Positions 26,098-35,102 of a stretch of DNA of 64,000 nt are shown piece by piece (within the stretch, counting starts at the first letter, position 1; the number at the start of each line of letters is the position of its first letter). This stretch comes from Methanomicrobiaceae archaeon. GTDB taxonomy: Archaea; Halobacteriota; Methanomicrobia; Methanomicrobiales; Methanomicrobiaceae. The stretch spans positions 17,909 through 81,908 of the forward strand of contig JARVGI010000003.1 in NCBI GenBank assembly GCA_029762625.1. Reading direction: 5' to 3'. The translations under genes were made by a program, and so were the position numbers. A model generated the notes under the pieces. That model was not told where the DNA came from. It saw only the letters and a program-made list of their open reading frames with translations, and did not search any database.

Positions 26098-27144
26098 ATG
26101 CTCGAAAAATCCTCTCTCCTGCAATTCATTGTGGGATTATGTGCAGTTCTGGCCTTCGTGGGGGCCGCAGTACTCATATCGGGATGCTTATCCGCAGAGA
26201 GGGTGGTCGTCGTCTACACCTCGGTCGACCAGGTGTACGCCGAACCGATTCTGAAGGAATTCGAGGAGGCGACCGGCATCACCGTGCAGGCGGTCTATGA
26301 CGTCGAGGCGACCAAGACCACGGGGCTCGTGAACCGCCTCATCGCCGAGAAAGACCGTCCGCTCGCCGACGTATTCTGGAACGGGGAGTTCGTGCAGACT
26401 ATCCTCCTCAAAGAGAAAGGGGTGCTCGCCCCCTATGTCTCGCCGGCGGCCGCGGACATCCCGGCGCAGTACCGCGACCCCGGGGGATACTGGGCCGGGA
26501 CAGGCGGGCGGGCGAGGATCCTGCTCGTGAACACTGACCGGCTCTCCCCCGGGCAGTATCCGGACTCGATTGCCGATCTCGCGGATGAGACCTTCCCGGC
26601 AGACGAGATCGCCATCGCCTACCCCATGTTCGGGACGTCGGCGACCCATGCCGCGGCGCTCTATGCGGCATGGGGGCAGGACGAGGCACGATCCTTCTTT
26701 GAGACGCTGCAGGCCCGCGGGGTGCGGGTGGTGGACGGGAATTCCGTGGTCCGTGACCTGGTGGCAGGAGGGCAGGTGAGCGTGGGGCTCACCGACACCG
26801 ATGATGCCTGCCGGGCGGTGGAGGACGGCAAACCGGTGGCCATCATCGTCCCCGACCAGGAGGAGGGAGGGCTGGGCACCCTCGTGATCCCCACCACCGT
26901 GGCGCTCATCGCCAACGGTCCGCATCCCGAGGAGGGGAAAGCTCTCGTCGATTTCCTCCTCGCGAAGGAGACCGAGCGGCGGCTCATGGAGATCGGCTGG
27001 ATCCAGGTGTCCACCCGCCTGGAGAGCGGCACAGCACCCGGGATGGAGAGCGGACCCATCCGCGGGATGGAGGTCACGCTGTCCGAGGTCTATGACCAGC
27101 TGCAGCCGGCAAGCGGCGACCTCGCCGAGATATTTATCCGGTAG
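26098..27144 (+). CDS. ABC transporter substrate-binding lipoprotein (iron(III)-type)
   Basis: 348 residues. The lipoprotein signal ends in LISGC with Cys30 as the lipid anchor, then a type II binding-protein fold. VVVYTSVDQVYAEPILKEFE and GITVQAVYDVEATKTTGLVNRL are typical of FbpA/FutA-like iron(III) binding proteins. YWAGTGGRARILLVNTD and ALIANGPHPEEGKALVDFLL also fit. It captures substrate outside the cell and hands it to the permease encoded 6 nt downstream. Iron is the best guess from family resemblance; related clades carry other anions or thiamine, so the ligand is not proven. Confidence 0.88.
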   Translation: MLEKSSLLQFIVGLCAVLAFVGAAVLISGCLSAERVVVVYTSVDQVYAEPILKEFEEATGITVQAVYDVEATKTTGLVNRLIAEKDRPLADVFWNGEFVQTILLKEKGVLAPYVSPAAADIPAQYRDPGGYWAGTGGRARILLVNTDRLSPGQYPDSIADLADETFPADEIAIAYPMFGTSATHAAALYAAWGQDEARSFFETLQARGVRVVDGNSVVRDLVAGGQVSVGLTDTDDACRAVEDGKPVAIIVPDQEEGGLGTLVIPTTVALIANGPHPEEGKALVDFLLAKETERRLMEIGWIQVSTRLESGTAPGMESGPIRGMEVTLSEVYDQLQPASGDLAEIFIR

Positions 27145-27150
27145 GGAGGA

Positions 27151-28776
27151 ATGGACAGGGTGTCGGCCGCGGGAATCCTGAGGGGAGGACCTCTGCTCCC
27201 CCTTTTCCTCCTTCTCTTTTTGGGTGCGGTGTTCGGTCCCCTCTGCGCCCTCGTATTCATTACAGCGCAATATATCCCGGGAAACCTCCCTGATGTCATT
27301 GCACTCCTCGTTCCGGCCGGCCGGAGGCTGGGGCTCCTCCTCTCGAGTGTGGCCCTTGCCGCAGCGGTCGCCGGCGCCGGCACGGTGATCGGCCTGCTCG
27401 CGGGCAGCCTCCTGTGGGACCTACGGGAAGGCGTGTGGTCGCGTGCCCGGTGGCTCGTCGTGGTGCTCGCCCCTGTACCCGCCTTTCTCTACGCCCAGGC
27501 ATGGATGGCAGTGTGCGCATTGCTGGCGACGGCAGGAAGCGTTGCTGCATGGGTGCCCGCCGGATGGGTGCTCAGCTTCTGGGTGCAGCTCGGGGCGGTG
27601 CTCCCCATCGCCGTCGGCCTGTGCATGCTCGCCATGGCATCGGTGGATATCCCCTCCATCGAGGCGGCGCGGGTGGTCGCCCCCGACATCACGGTCTTTC
27701 GGCGCATCGTGGTGCCCATCGCCGCACCGGCGCTCGGGGCCTGCGCCGGCCTGCTCTTCCTCCTCAGCATCACCGACTACAGCGTGCCCACCCTCTTCTC
27801 GGTCAATGTGTACGCCCTCGAGATCTTCGCGGAATTCAGCGCGAGCAGTGAGCCGGCGCGGGCGCTGCTCCTCGCCATTCCCCTCCTCCTCGTGACCCTC
27901 CTCGTGATATTCGCCACCCAGGGGCGCATCCGCAATCTGATGGAAGGGACGGGGGTGTTCCAGCGCAGTGCCTCCCCGCCGGAATACCCGCGCTGGTTTG
28001 CCGCCCTCCGGTACGGCGCTCTCGGGATCGTGGTCCTCCATGCCGGGACGCTCGTGGCCTCCCTCCTCGTCACCGCGGTCACCATGAACAGGCACCTTCC
28101 CGCCGTGGCGAATGCGAGCGGTGATATCGGGGTGTCGTTCGGTATCGGGATTGCGGCAGCCGTCTGCTGCCTGCCGATCGCCTATGCTGCCGCCACCATG
28201 ATGAACCGCTCCGGGCGGCAGGGAGGTGTCTGGTGGCTGCTCTGTATCGCCCCCCTCGCCGTCCCCTCCCCTCTGGTGGGGATCGGCCTCATCGTGCTGT
28301 GGAACAGCCTCCTCCCTGCCGGGATCTACGGGACCGCGGCCATGCCGGTCCTCGCCGCCCTCGCGCGCTTCGCCCCGGTTGCCGCCCTGATCCTGCTCGC
28401 CCAGCTGCGCCATATCGATCCCCTCCTCACCGATGCGGCCCGGGTGTTCCAGCGGGGCGTGGTGCGGACCTGGGTGCAGGTGAGGCTCCCGCTGCTTGCG
28501 CCGGGGCTGGTGGCTGCCGCGTGTATGGTGTTCGCGCTCAGCGCAGGGGAACTGGGCGCCACGCTGCTGGTCATCCCGCCGGGACTGGAGACGGTCACCA
28601 TCCGGATGTACAATTACCTCCACTATGGCTCCTCGGGGGCGGTCGCCGGTCTGGGTCTCGTGATGACGGTGCTCATGCTCGCCGCCGGCGGAGTGGCCGT
28701 GGCGGCCATGCGCGGATGGAGTCGCCTGATGACCGGCCGCCCCTCTTCTCATGGGGCGGGAGGTGATACCGGATGA
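27151..28776 (+). CDS. ABC transporter permease, fused two-domain iron type
   Basis: 541 residues with about twelve membrane helices, made of two copies of the binding-protein-dependent permease domain, as in FbpB/ThiP. The EAA-like loops read IEAARVVAPDITVFRRIVVP (about 168-190) and LTDAARVFQRGVVRTWVQVR (about 427-446). Together with the ATPase it forms the membrane channel of the importer. Start ATG 27151 has GGGAGGA directly before it, and its stop overlaps the ATPase start by 4 nt. Confidence 0.9.
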   Translation: MDRVSAAGILRGGPLLPLFLLLFLGAVFGPLCALVFITAQYIPGNLPDVIALLVPAGRRLGLLLSSVALAAAVAGAGTVIGLLAGSLLWDLREGVWSRARWLVVVLAPVPAFLYAQAWMAVCALLATAGSVAAWVPAGWVLSFWVQLGAVLPIAVGLCMLAMASVDIPSIEAARVVAPDITVFRRIVVPIAAPALGACAGLLFLLSITDYSVPTLFSVNVYALEIFAEFSASSEPARALLLAIPLLLVTLLVIFATQGRIRNLMEGTGVFQRSASPPEYPRWFAALRYGALGIVVLHAGTLVASLLVTAVTMNRHLPAVANASGDIGVSFGIGIAAAVCCLPIAYAAATMMNRSGRQGGVWWLLCIAPLAVPSPLVGIGLIVLWNSLLPAGIYGTAAMPVLAALARFAPVAALILLAQLRHIDPLLTDAARVFQRGVVRTWVQVRLPLLAPGLVAAACMVFALSAGELGATLLVIPPGLETVTIRMYNYLHYGSSGAVAGLGLVMTVLMLAAGGVAVAAMRGWSRLMTGRPSSHGAGGDTG

Positions 28777-29417
28777 TCGAGTGCAATGATCTGGGCCGGC
28801 GGTTCGGGACGGTGCGGGCGGTGGATGCCGTTTCGTTCGCGGTATCGGGTGACGTGGTGATCCTCGGCCCCTCGGGCAGCGGCAAGTCCACGCTTCTTCG
28901 CCTCATCGCCGGCCTCGAAATTCCCGATACGGGCACCATTGCGCTCGATGGCGCCGTGGTGAGCCAGGCGGGCTGGGCCCTGTCCCCCCACCGGCGTAAC
29001 ATCAGCTGCATGTTCCAGATGCCGGCGCTCTGGCCGCACATGACCGTCGCCGAGAATGTGCGGTTTGCAATGGGTGCCTCCCGGAACGGTTCGGCGGACC
29101 GCCTCGATGCACTGCTCGAGGGTGCGGCGATCACCCCCCTCGCGGACCGCTACCCCCGGGAGATCTCCGGCGGAGAAGCCCGCAGGGTTGCGCTCGTCCG
29201 GGCTCTCGCCCGCGAGGCACAGTACCTCCTCCTCGATGAGCCGCTTCTCAACCTCAACCGGGAACTGAAAGACCGGATGTTCGACCTGCTGCAGGAAGAG
29301 CAGCGGCGGACGGGGGCAGTCCTCGTCTATATCACCCATGATCTCGAAGAGGCGGACCAGATACCGGCAACGGTGCTCAGGATGGCCGGCGGCAGGCTGG
29401 TGGAGGGGCCGGAATGA
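28773..29417 (+). CDS. ABC transporter ATPase subunit
   Basis: 214 residues. Walker A is GPSGSGKST, the Q-loop is MFQMPALWPHMTV, the signature is ISGGEARRVALVRAL, Walker B is YLLLDEPLLNL and the switch His is in YITHDLEEA. It powers the importer encoded upstream. Unlike many iron ATPases of the FbpC type it lacks the long regulatory C-terminal extension. Overlaps at both ends (ATGA) show tight translational coupling in the four-gene operon. Confidence 0.93.
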   Translation: MIECNDLGRRFGTVRAVDAVSFAVSGDVVILGPSGSGKSTLLRLIAGLEIPDTGTIALDGAVVSQAGWALSPHRRNISCMFQMPALWPHMTVAENVRFAMGASRNGSADRLDALLEGAAITPLADRYPREISGGEARRVALVRALAREAQYLLLDEPLLNLNRELKDRMFDLLQEEQRRTGAVLVYITHDLEEADQIPATVLRMAGGRLVEGPE

Positions 29418-30445
29418 AGGACAATTCCCTGCCGCCGGCACCCTCCCGGTTCAGGGTGGCCGCGCAGGTCGCCCTCGGCGTGCTCATCGTGGCCGCACTG
29501 ATATGGATCATTCTGGGGTTGACCGGATTTCTCCAGGAGCGGTCGGTGCCCGATCATATGGAACTCATTCGCCCTCCCCATGAGGTCTCGGCACTGCTCA
29601 TCGACGGCGACGTCGTCTGGACGGGGGGAAAGGACGGCGTCCACCTGTTTTCCCGCACCGACCGTGAACCCCTCCCGCTTCCTGCCGGCGCGCCGCCGCT
29701 GGGATACGTCCGGGATCTCTGCCGGGACAGCGCCGGATCGGTGTGGATTGCCCACGACGGGGGGCTGGTCCGGTATGCCGGCGGCGCCTGGGAGACCTTC
29801 TCCGAACGTACCGGCGCCCCCTTCAGGCGTGCCCGCAGCGTGCTTGAGGTGGACGAGGGCGAGCTCATGGTGGGCACCGACGGTATGATCGCTCTATGGG
29901 ATGGATCCGCGTGGGAGGAGGTGGCGCTCCCCTCGGACCTCGCCATCGTCTCGGCCGACGTGCTGTACCGCGACCGGAAGGGTGCGATCTGGGTCGGGTG
30001 CGGGTCGCCGACGCACGGGGGGCTCTACCGGTTCGACGATGGAGAGTGGTCTCTGTATTCGCGCACCGACGGGCTGCCGCATGATTCGGTGAACAAGATT
30101 GCAGAGGACCGGACGGGTGCGCTCTGGGTTGCCACCGGGTTTGCGAGCCATGGCGGCGCGGCCCTGTTCAACGGCGATAGCGTTGTTGCAATCACGCAGG
30201 CCGACGGCCTCGCCGGCGGATCCACGCGTTCGGTCTACACCGACCATGACGGTCGTGTCTGGGTGGGATCCGAGTATGACGGCATCGCCGTGCTCGATGC
30301 AGGGCGGTGGGTCGTTCTCACGAAGGCCGACGGCCTCGCCGGCAACGAGGTCAAGGAGATGGTGCAGGACGAAGACGGCGTCTACTGGCTCGGGACCGAT
30401 GGCGGCCTTTCGGTCATCACCGACAGCACGCCCCTCTTTTCGTGA
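29414..30445 (+). CDS. Membrane-anchored beta-propeller (two-component regulator propeller repeats)
   Basis: 343 residues. One membrane helix (about 18-40) is followed by an extracytoplasmic domain of about seven blades, each with a form such as DHDGRVWVGSEYDGIAVLDAG or DEDGVYWLGTDGGLSVI. These are Reg_prop repeats, usually the sensing part of hybrid kinases, but no kinase is attached here. It overlaps the ATPase stop by 4 nt, so it is part of the ABC operon. It may bind substrate, polysaccharide or another surface ligand for the importer (inference). Confidence 0.86.
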   Translation: MKDNSLPPAPSRFRVAAQVALGVLIVAALIWIILGLTGFLQERSVPDHMELIRPPHEVSALLIDGDVVWTGGKDGVHLFSRTDREPLPLPAGAPPLGYVRDLCRDSAGSVWIAHDGGLVRYAGGAWETFSERTGAPFRRARSVLEVDEGELMVGTDGMIALWDGSAWEEVALPSDLAIVSADVLYRDRKGAIWVGCGSPTHGGLYRFDDGEWSLYSRTDGLPHDSVNKIAEDRTGALWVATGFASHGGAALFNGDSVVAITQADGLAGGSTRSVYTDHDGRVWVGSEYDGIAVLDAGRWVVLTKADGLAGNEVKEMVQDEDGVYWLGTDGGLSVITDSTPLFS

Positions 30446-30486
30446 ACGAGGTCGGGAATGTATTCTGCACATCCGGGTGCGGGGGT

Positions 30487-30532
30487 CTCACCAGGCAACA
30501 ATGGAAGCATGATGTCTCTTCCCCTGGTGGAG
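30487..30532 (+). terminator. Stem-loop after the ABC operon
   Basis: CACCAGG at 30489-30495 pairs with CCTGGTG at 30523-30529, and flanking bases can extend the stem with one bulge. It lies about 45 nt after the last operon gene. A terminator or mRNA-end structure is likely. Confidence 0.4.
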
Positions 30533-30545
30533 TCAAATATATCCG

Positions 30546-30554
30546 CTTTTATAG
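30546..30554 (+). promoter_or_regulatory. TATA box for the coiled-coil/zinc-ribbon pair
   Basis: CTTTTATAG, about 60 nt before the ATG at 30615, leaving a leader of roughly 35 nt that carries AAGGATGG. Confidence 0.5.
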
Positions 30555-30614
30555 GTAGGGGGATAAATTGCAGTCATTCAAGAAAATCCTCATTGTAAGG
30601 ATGGATTGGTGCGC

Positions 30615-31964
30615 ATGAATTTTGAAGAAGCCCGGAAGCGATTTGCCCGCCTCACCGCACAGCGAAAGAGCGGACAGATCAGCGAAGAGCAGTTTACCGC
30701 TACGGTGAACGAGCTGAGGGTGCTGGATGCATCCGGCGTCTGGTGGCAGCCGGATCCCGCTACCGGCGGATGGATATCCTGGAACGGCACGGCATGGGTT
30801 CGGGGAACTCCGCCTCAGGGAGCGCCTCCCGCACAGGGAACGCGTGGAAGCCATGCGGTGGCATCCCAACCCCGCACGGACGAGGGTACGTTCATGGACC
30901 TGAAAACGTTTCGTGAGATTTCCCATAACAAGCCCATAAAGGAGCGGCCGCAGAGGTGGTTTGATCTCCTCTCCATTCTCGCGGGGGTGGTGACTGCGGT
31001 GCTGTGGTCCCTCTATATGAGCGTCAGGGCCAGTTCGGAAGGCTTTGACTTCATGACCCCCCTCCTGCTCATCGGCATACCGGTTGTTCTCGCCCTCTAC
31101 CGTGGCAGGATCGATGAAATGCTCCTGCCACTCCAGCCGTTGCGGAAGCGGCTGCCGCGGCTGGTGTTGCTGGGTCTGGGAATTGCGATGCCGTTTCTCA
31201 CGGCATTCATTCTCTTCAATGTCTTCGGTGTTTCCAATTATGCCCTGCTGCACTGGAATCTCATCATCGGCATCCTGCTCTCCTACGCCGTCGTGAGGGA
31301 GCCGGTGCTGGCATCGGGAGGCGGCAACCGCCCGCGGATGGCCGGCAGGGTACCGCTCATGCTTCTCCTGGTATGCATCCTCTGCGTCACCGGGGCCATG
31401 GCCGATGACTGTGAGAGGGATCCCCTCAATGCACAGGACTGCCTCCGCACCGCAGGCTATGCCCAGATGATTGCCGGCGTGGTGTCCGCCACATCAGGCC
31501 TGTTCGTAAACGTCCCTGCCTTCATCCAGGCCGTCAATCCCTCTGGGGGGCGTGCTGGCAGTTACGAAGTGCATGACTGGCGGCAACGGAACGAGACCGA
31601 GTTTGACACATTCGTGGATAAAAAGAGGGAAGGCTACCATTACGACGAGAACCTCGATGCATGGGTCCAGGATTCCGAACTGGAGAACCTCCAGCAGCAG
31701 CGGAATCAAAAACAGCAGGAAATCGACGAACTGCAGAAACTGCACGATAAACGGGTGAAAAACCAGAAAAAGAATCTCATTAACGCCACCGCAGGTGCTC
31801 TGGTAGGCGGTGACGCTGATAAGGCTGCACAGGTCATAAAACAGGAGGAGCAGAAACTCGCCGAGGAGAACGCCCGGATCAAGCAGTTGAACGACGACAT
31901 CAACAAGCTTGATTCTGAAATCAGCTACCAGAAAACGAGGCAGGATTTCCACCAGCAGAAATAA
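30615..31964 (+). CDS. Membrane protein with N-terminal short-helix/WW-like module and C-terminal coiled coil
   Basis: 449 residues. The start has a helical segment of SHOCT-like character (LTAQRKSGQISEEQFTATV). Next is WWQPDPATGGWISWNGTAWV, which resembles the DUF2510 motif. Four membrane helices follow (about 107-222), and then a fifth hydrophobic stretch at about 240-258 that ends TGAMADD like an internal signal-peptide site. The last 140 residues are a long charged coiled coil rich in Gln and Lys. I do not recognise the whole protein. ATG 30615 follows AAGGATGG; a TTG and a GTG lie in frame just upstream. It is transcribed with the zinc-ribbon gene 68 nt downstream. Base use looks somewhat less GC-rich than that of its neighbours. 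Confidence 0.78.
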   Translation: MNFEEARKRFARLTAQRKSGQISEEQFTATVNELRVLDASGVWWQPDPATGGWISWNGTAWVRGTPPQGAPPAQGTRGSHAVASQPRTDEGTFMDLKTFREISHNKPIKERPQRWFDLLSILAGVVTAVLWSLYMSVRASSEGFDFMTPLLLIGIPVVLALYRGRIDEMLLPLQPLRKRLPRLVLLGLGIAMPFLTAFILFNVFGVSNYALLHWNLIIGILLSYAVVREPVLASGGGNRPRMAGRVPLMLLLVCILCVTGAMADDCERDPLNAQDCLRTAGYAQMIAGVVSATSGLFVNVPAFIQAVNPSGGRAGSYEVHDWRQRNETEFDTFVDKKREGYHYDENLDAWVQDSELENLQQQRNQKQQEIDELQKLHDKRVKNQKKNLINATAGALVGGDADKAAQVIKQEEQKLAEENARIKQLNDDINKLDSEISYQKTRQDFHQQK

Positions 31965-32032
31965 CCCGATCTCTGTTCGATAGAATGGTCAGGTGAGAAG
32001 AAAAATTCAGTGGTACATAGGAGGAATCACAG

Positions 32033-33238
32033 ATGAACGGTCCAATCACGCTTGAAACAGATGTGTATACTGCAATGGGGAGCCTCTGGTCCGGGAATCG
32101 GACCGCAATCTCACCCCTGGAATCGGGAACGGCACCACCGAACGCATCGCAGAGGGATCAGCTGCTGCAGCTGGGGCTGATCAATGCGCAGGGCCAGCCC
32201 ACCCTCCGGCTGAACAATATTCTGTCCGTGCTCGGGGAGGCAGGCATTTCGGCCGATATTCTGTGCATCACCGGTGAAGTAGAGGCCCAGTATACCTCGT
32301 ATTTCTCATCCGATGCGTCCGTTGCCGTGCTCGTCAAAACCGAAGGTGCATCGACCACAATTTTTCCTGCCCCGTCACCTGAGGACGTAACAGGTGACCT
32401 GTGTGCGAAAATGGGGCCTGCAGAGGCACCATCCACAGGATTTAGGGCTGAAATCTCTCCCGATGAGGCGCTGGTCCTCGCCGCCCTCATCGACCAGCAA
32501 CGCCAGTCTGTGACGGCGATGATTGCATCGCAATCGGCCGATTCGATACCCCCCGTCGTCTTCTATGCCTATGAAGTGGAACAGATCCTCCATAATTATC
32601 TGAAAAATCTCCCATCATGGCCCGTACTTGCGCTGGTGTCGGCCATCACGGAACCGCATGCGCTCACGGGCGATGCGATCGGCCAGGTGCTGTCGCGCCT
32701 CGTTACGGAGGGGTTCCTCACGAGGTCCGGACAGGGCTATATTTTTCAAAATGCCCTGCACGCATACGTCGGAACCCTCCTCCGACCGGAATACTACCTC
32801 ATGGTCACCGTGCGCACCCTGCGAAGCGGAGCACGCACAGCCGAAGAGGAATGTTTCAGCATCAGGTTTACAAACGGCATTTTTTCGGCGATACATCGCA
32901 GTGAGGATGCGGATACGTTGTACCTCAGATCCCGAACACAGGACTCGGTCATGGAAACGCTGCGACAGATCCTCATCAATCCTCGATCCTTCGCCATGAG
33001 TCTTGGCATTCCTTCCGGTTCCGGCTCACTTGCATCCCCCCCAACCCCTGCAACGAAGCCTTCATCCGGTGAATTCTGTCCTGCCTGCGGGGTGCCCGCC
33101 CAGCCGGGTGCGAAGTTCTGCCGCTCCTGCGGAGCAGCGCTCAGCCCCTCCGCCGGGCCGCCCGCCTGCCCCCGTTGCGGGCAGGAGGTGCGGGAGGGAG
33201 CGAGGTTCTGCAATACATGCGGGCAAAAAATCGCCTGA
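32033..33238 (+). CDS. Zinc-ribbon protein of unknown function, partner of the coiled-coil membrane protein
   Basis: 401 residues, soluble. The first 320 residues are a mixed alpha/beta region of unknown fold (one stretch, LRSGARTAEEECFSIRFTNG, may be an exposed beta sheet). The C-terminus has two zinc ribbons: FCPACG...FCRSCG (about 344-365) and CPRCG...FCNTCG (about 377-397). N-terminal features such as a hydrophobic helix are absent. GGAGGAATCACAG precedes the ATG. Double zinc ribbons at the end of otherwise unique proteins often mediate assembly with membrane partners, which fits its neighbour; the real function is open. Confidence 0.8.
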   Translation: MNGPITLETDVYTAMGSLWSGNRTAISPLESGTAPPNASQRDQLLQLGLINAQGQPTLRLNNILSVLGEAGISADILCITGEVEAQYTSYFSSDASVAVLVKTEGASTTIFPAPSPEDVTGDLCAKMGPAEAPSTGFRAEISPDEALVLAALIDQQRQSVTAMIASQSADSIPPVVFYAYEVEQILHNYLKNLPSWPVLALVSAITEPHALTGDAIGQVLSRLVTEGFLTRSGQGYIFQNALHAYVGTLLRPEYYLMVTVRTLRSGARTAEEECFSIRFTNGIFSAIHRSEDADTLYLRSRTQDSVMETLRQILINPRSFAMSLGIPSGSGSLASPPTPATKPSSGEFCPACGVPAQPGAKFCRSCGAALSPSAGPPACPRCGQEVREGARFCNTCGQKIA

Positions 33239-33353
33239 CCCTGGCAGAACGCTCGAAAATCTTTTTACCGCCGCTGGTCGGAAGGCCGGGGGGGTGGACC
33301 GCACCGTCGCGTTTATTAGCATATGGCATGCACCTCTTCTCAGGTAGACGACC

Positions 33354-34154
33354 ATGCACGCCCTCAAACAGACCCTCCTCAAGAAATGCCGGGAGATGGA
33401 GATCCCCCTCGCCGGGGTGGCCGATGTGGCGCGGTGGGAGCACCCGCCGTTTCGGCCCTTCGTGCCGGAGGCGTTCTTCCCGCAGGCCATCTACCCCGAG
33501 GCCCGATCGGTGGTGGTGATCGGGCTGCCGGTCCCCCTCCCGGTGCTCGAGTCCTCTCCTTCCATCCACTACGCCGAACTCTACCGGACGGTCAACATCC
33601 TGCTCGACCAGTACACCTACCGGCTGGCAGTCTTCCTCACGGAACGGGGCCACCCCTCGATCTTCATCCCCCGGGACGGCTACGGCTCGGCAGAGGTGCT
33701 GCGGGACAATCCGGTGGCCTTCTTCTCCCACCGCCACGCCGCCCTCCTCGCGGGCCTGGGCACCTTCGGGGTGAACAACACCCTGCTCACCCGGAAGTTC
33801 GGTCCCCGTGTGCGCTTCGGGTCCTTGTTCACCACCGCAGCATTCCCCTCCGATCCTCTCGTGGAAGGAGATCTCTGCACCCGCTGCATGCGGTGTGTGG
33901 CGATGTGCCCCGCCGGCGCCCTCGACGAAGCGGACTACCCGGAGGGGCTGACCGACAAGGCCGCCTGCGCCGCACACAACATTGCGCTGGGCAAACGGCA
34001 CATCGACCCCTGCGGCATCTGCATCAAGGTCTGCCCGGTGGGCGAAGACCGCACGGTGTTCGGGCGAAAGAAAGCCTCCTTCTACACCGACCGGGAGCGC
34101 TATGAATCCTACCACCGGGCGTGGGAGCATGTCCGCTCCTACGGAGGGAAATAA
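33354..34154 (+). CDS. Dicluster 4Fe-4S protein related to epoxyqueuosine reductase
   Basis: 266 residues. The N-terminal half follows the QueG/cobalamin-dependent reductase-like fold (ARSVVVIGLPVP near residue 50, HRHAALLAGLGTFGVNNTLL near 125). The C-terminal half has two cluster motifs: CTRCMRCVAMCP (about 179-190) and CGICIKVCPVG (about 222-232). It is shorter than QueG (about 380) and lacks the HEAT-like tail, so it is better called an epoxyqueuosine-reductase-like iron-sulfur protein. Archaea make archaeosine, not queuosine, so another reduction is likely. Confidence 0.87.
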   Translation: MHALKQTLLKKCREMEIPLAGVADVARWEHPPFRPFVPEAFFPQAIYPEARSVVVIGLPVPLPVLESSPSIHYAELYRTVNILLDQYTYRLAVFLTERGHPSIFIPRDGYGSAEVLRDNPVAFFSHRHAALLAGLGTFGVNNTLLTRKFGPRVRFGSLFTTAAFPSDPLVEGDLCTRCMRCVAMCPAGALDEADYPEGLTDKAACAAHNIALGKRHIDPCGICIKVCPVGEDRTVFGRKKASFYTDRERYESYHRAWEHVRSYGGK

Positions 34155-34560
34155 GGCGACGGCGGGTGCCATCCTCTATTGACGGCCGCAGGTTGCTGCA
34201 TACCCCGGCGATCACCTCACCGGTCATGCGCGTTGCCGCAGGGTGCGGGGGCGGCGGAGCCGAGGGCGACCCGGGAGGAACACTCGTTCGCCCTGCACCT
34301 CTTCGGGAAGCCTGATGGCGAGACGGTCGCGGCCCGAAAAGGTTTCCGTGACCGGGCATCCCCGCGGGGGCTCGCCGTCACCCACAGGTACGTCCCGGGC
34401 GGGCTGCTTTACCTGGATGGCGCCACCTCCGGCCATTCCAGCGACCTGTACTCGCGGTCGCCCCGATCCAGTGCGGGGTGAGCGCCTCCCCCGGGACTAC
34501 AGGCGCACTGCCGTCCCTATCCCATCATTTTAAGCCTCCCGGAGTACATCACCGCACCAT
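34155..34560. other. Intergenic region with no convincing gene
   Basis: 406 nt. One plus-strand frame at about 34250-34480 contains protein-like text (FALHLFGKPDGETVAARKGF, then GLLYLDGATSGHSSD) but has no good start and no recognisable partner. It may be a gene remnant. A T-rich stretch (ATTTTAAG, 34527-34534) about 30 nt before the next ATG could be the TATA box of the GyrI-like gene. Confidence 0.4.
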
Positions 34561-35031
34561 ATGATCAGGGTGGAGATGGTGGAGGGCGCCGCGCACCGGG
34601 TGATCGGCATGCGCCGGCAGGGCCGCTACGAGGAGATCATCCCCCTGCTCGGGGAGCTGGTGGCGTTTGCCGAGGAGCACGGCATCGAGCAGGCGGGACC
34701 GCCGGCCTATATCCGGCACGAGACCGATCTCGAGGCGGCGAAGCAGGCCCACCACGCAGGGACGGCCGATCTCGAAGTGGTGCTCCCCGTGGAGAGCGCC
34801 GTGGCGGGGAAAGAAGGGGTGGCGGCCTATGAAATTGTCGGGGGCCCCATGGCCCGGATCATCTACATGGGCCCCTACGAGGAGCTGGAAGAGGAGTACC
34901 GTGATTTCTTCGCCTGGCTGGACCGGCACGGCAAACGGGTGGCGGGCCCAGTCAGGGAGGTCTTCGTCAACGAGCCGTGGAAGAACCCGGGCCAGGATCC
35001 GGTCGTCTGGATCTATGCCCCGGTGGAGTGA
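34561..35031 (+). CDS. GyrI-like small-molecule binding domain protein
   Basis: 156 residues, a stand-alone GyrI-like/SOUL-type domain. The pattern of a leading strand VEGAAHRVIGMR, the central VVLPVESAV, and near the end MARIIYMGPYEELEEEYRDFFAWLDRHGK with INEPW-like VNEPWKNPG is typical of this family. These domains bind hydrophobic or cationic small molecules; alone they often act as sequestering proteins or cyclopropanoid hydrolases. There is no DNA-binding part. The short leader suggests a leaderless transcript. Confidence 0.85.
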   Translation: MIRVEMVEGAAHRVIGMRRQGRYEEIIPLLGELVAFAEEHGIEQAGPPAYIRHETDLEAAKQAHHAGTADLEVVLPVESAVAGKEGVAAYEIVGGPMARIIYMGPYEELEEEYRDFFAWLDRHGKRVAGPVREVFVNEPWKNPGQDPVVWIYAPVE

Positions 35032-35102
35032 AAGGGTTCCTGCACGGGTGATGGTCGTGGGGGAGCAATGCCTAAGGCATACCGGCCCACATATTCGTGT
35101 AC

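Noticed and set aside
27421..28752. 443-codon minus-strand frame
   Set aside because: Antisense to the ABC permease; highly charged shadow composition.
34179..34481. Short frame with protein-like text in the 34.2-34.5 kb gap
   Set aside because: No credible start, composition unlike its neighbours and no known match; recorded only as a possible remnant.
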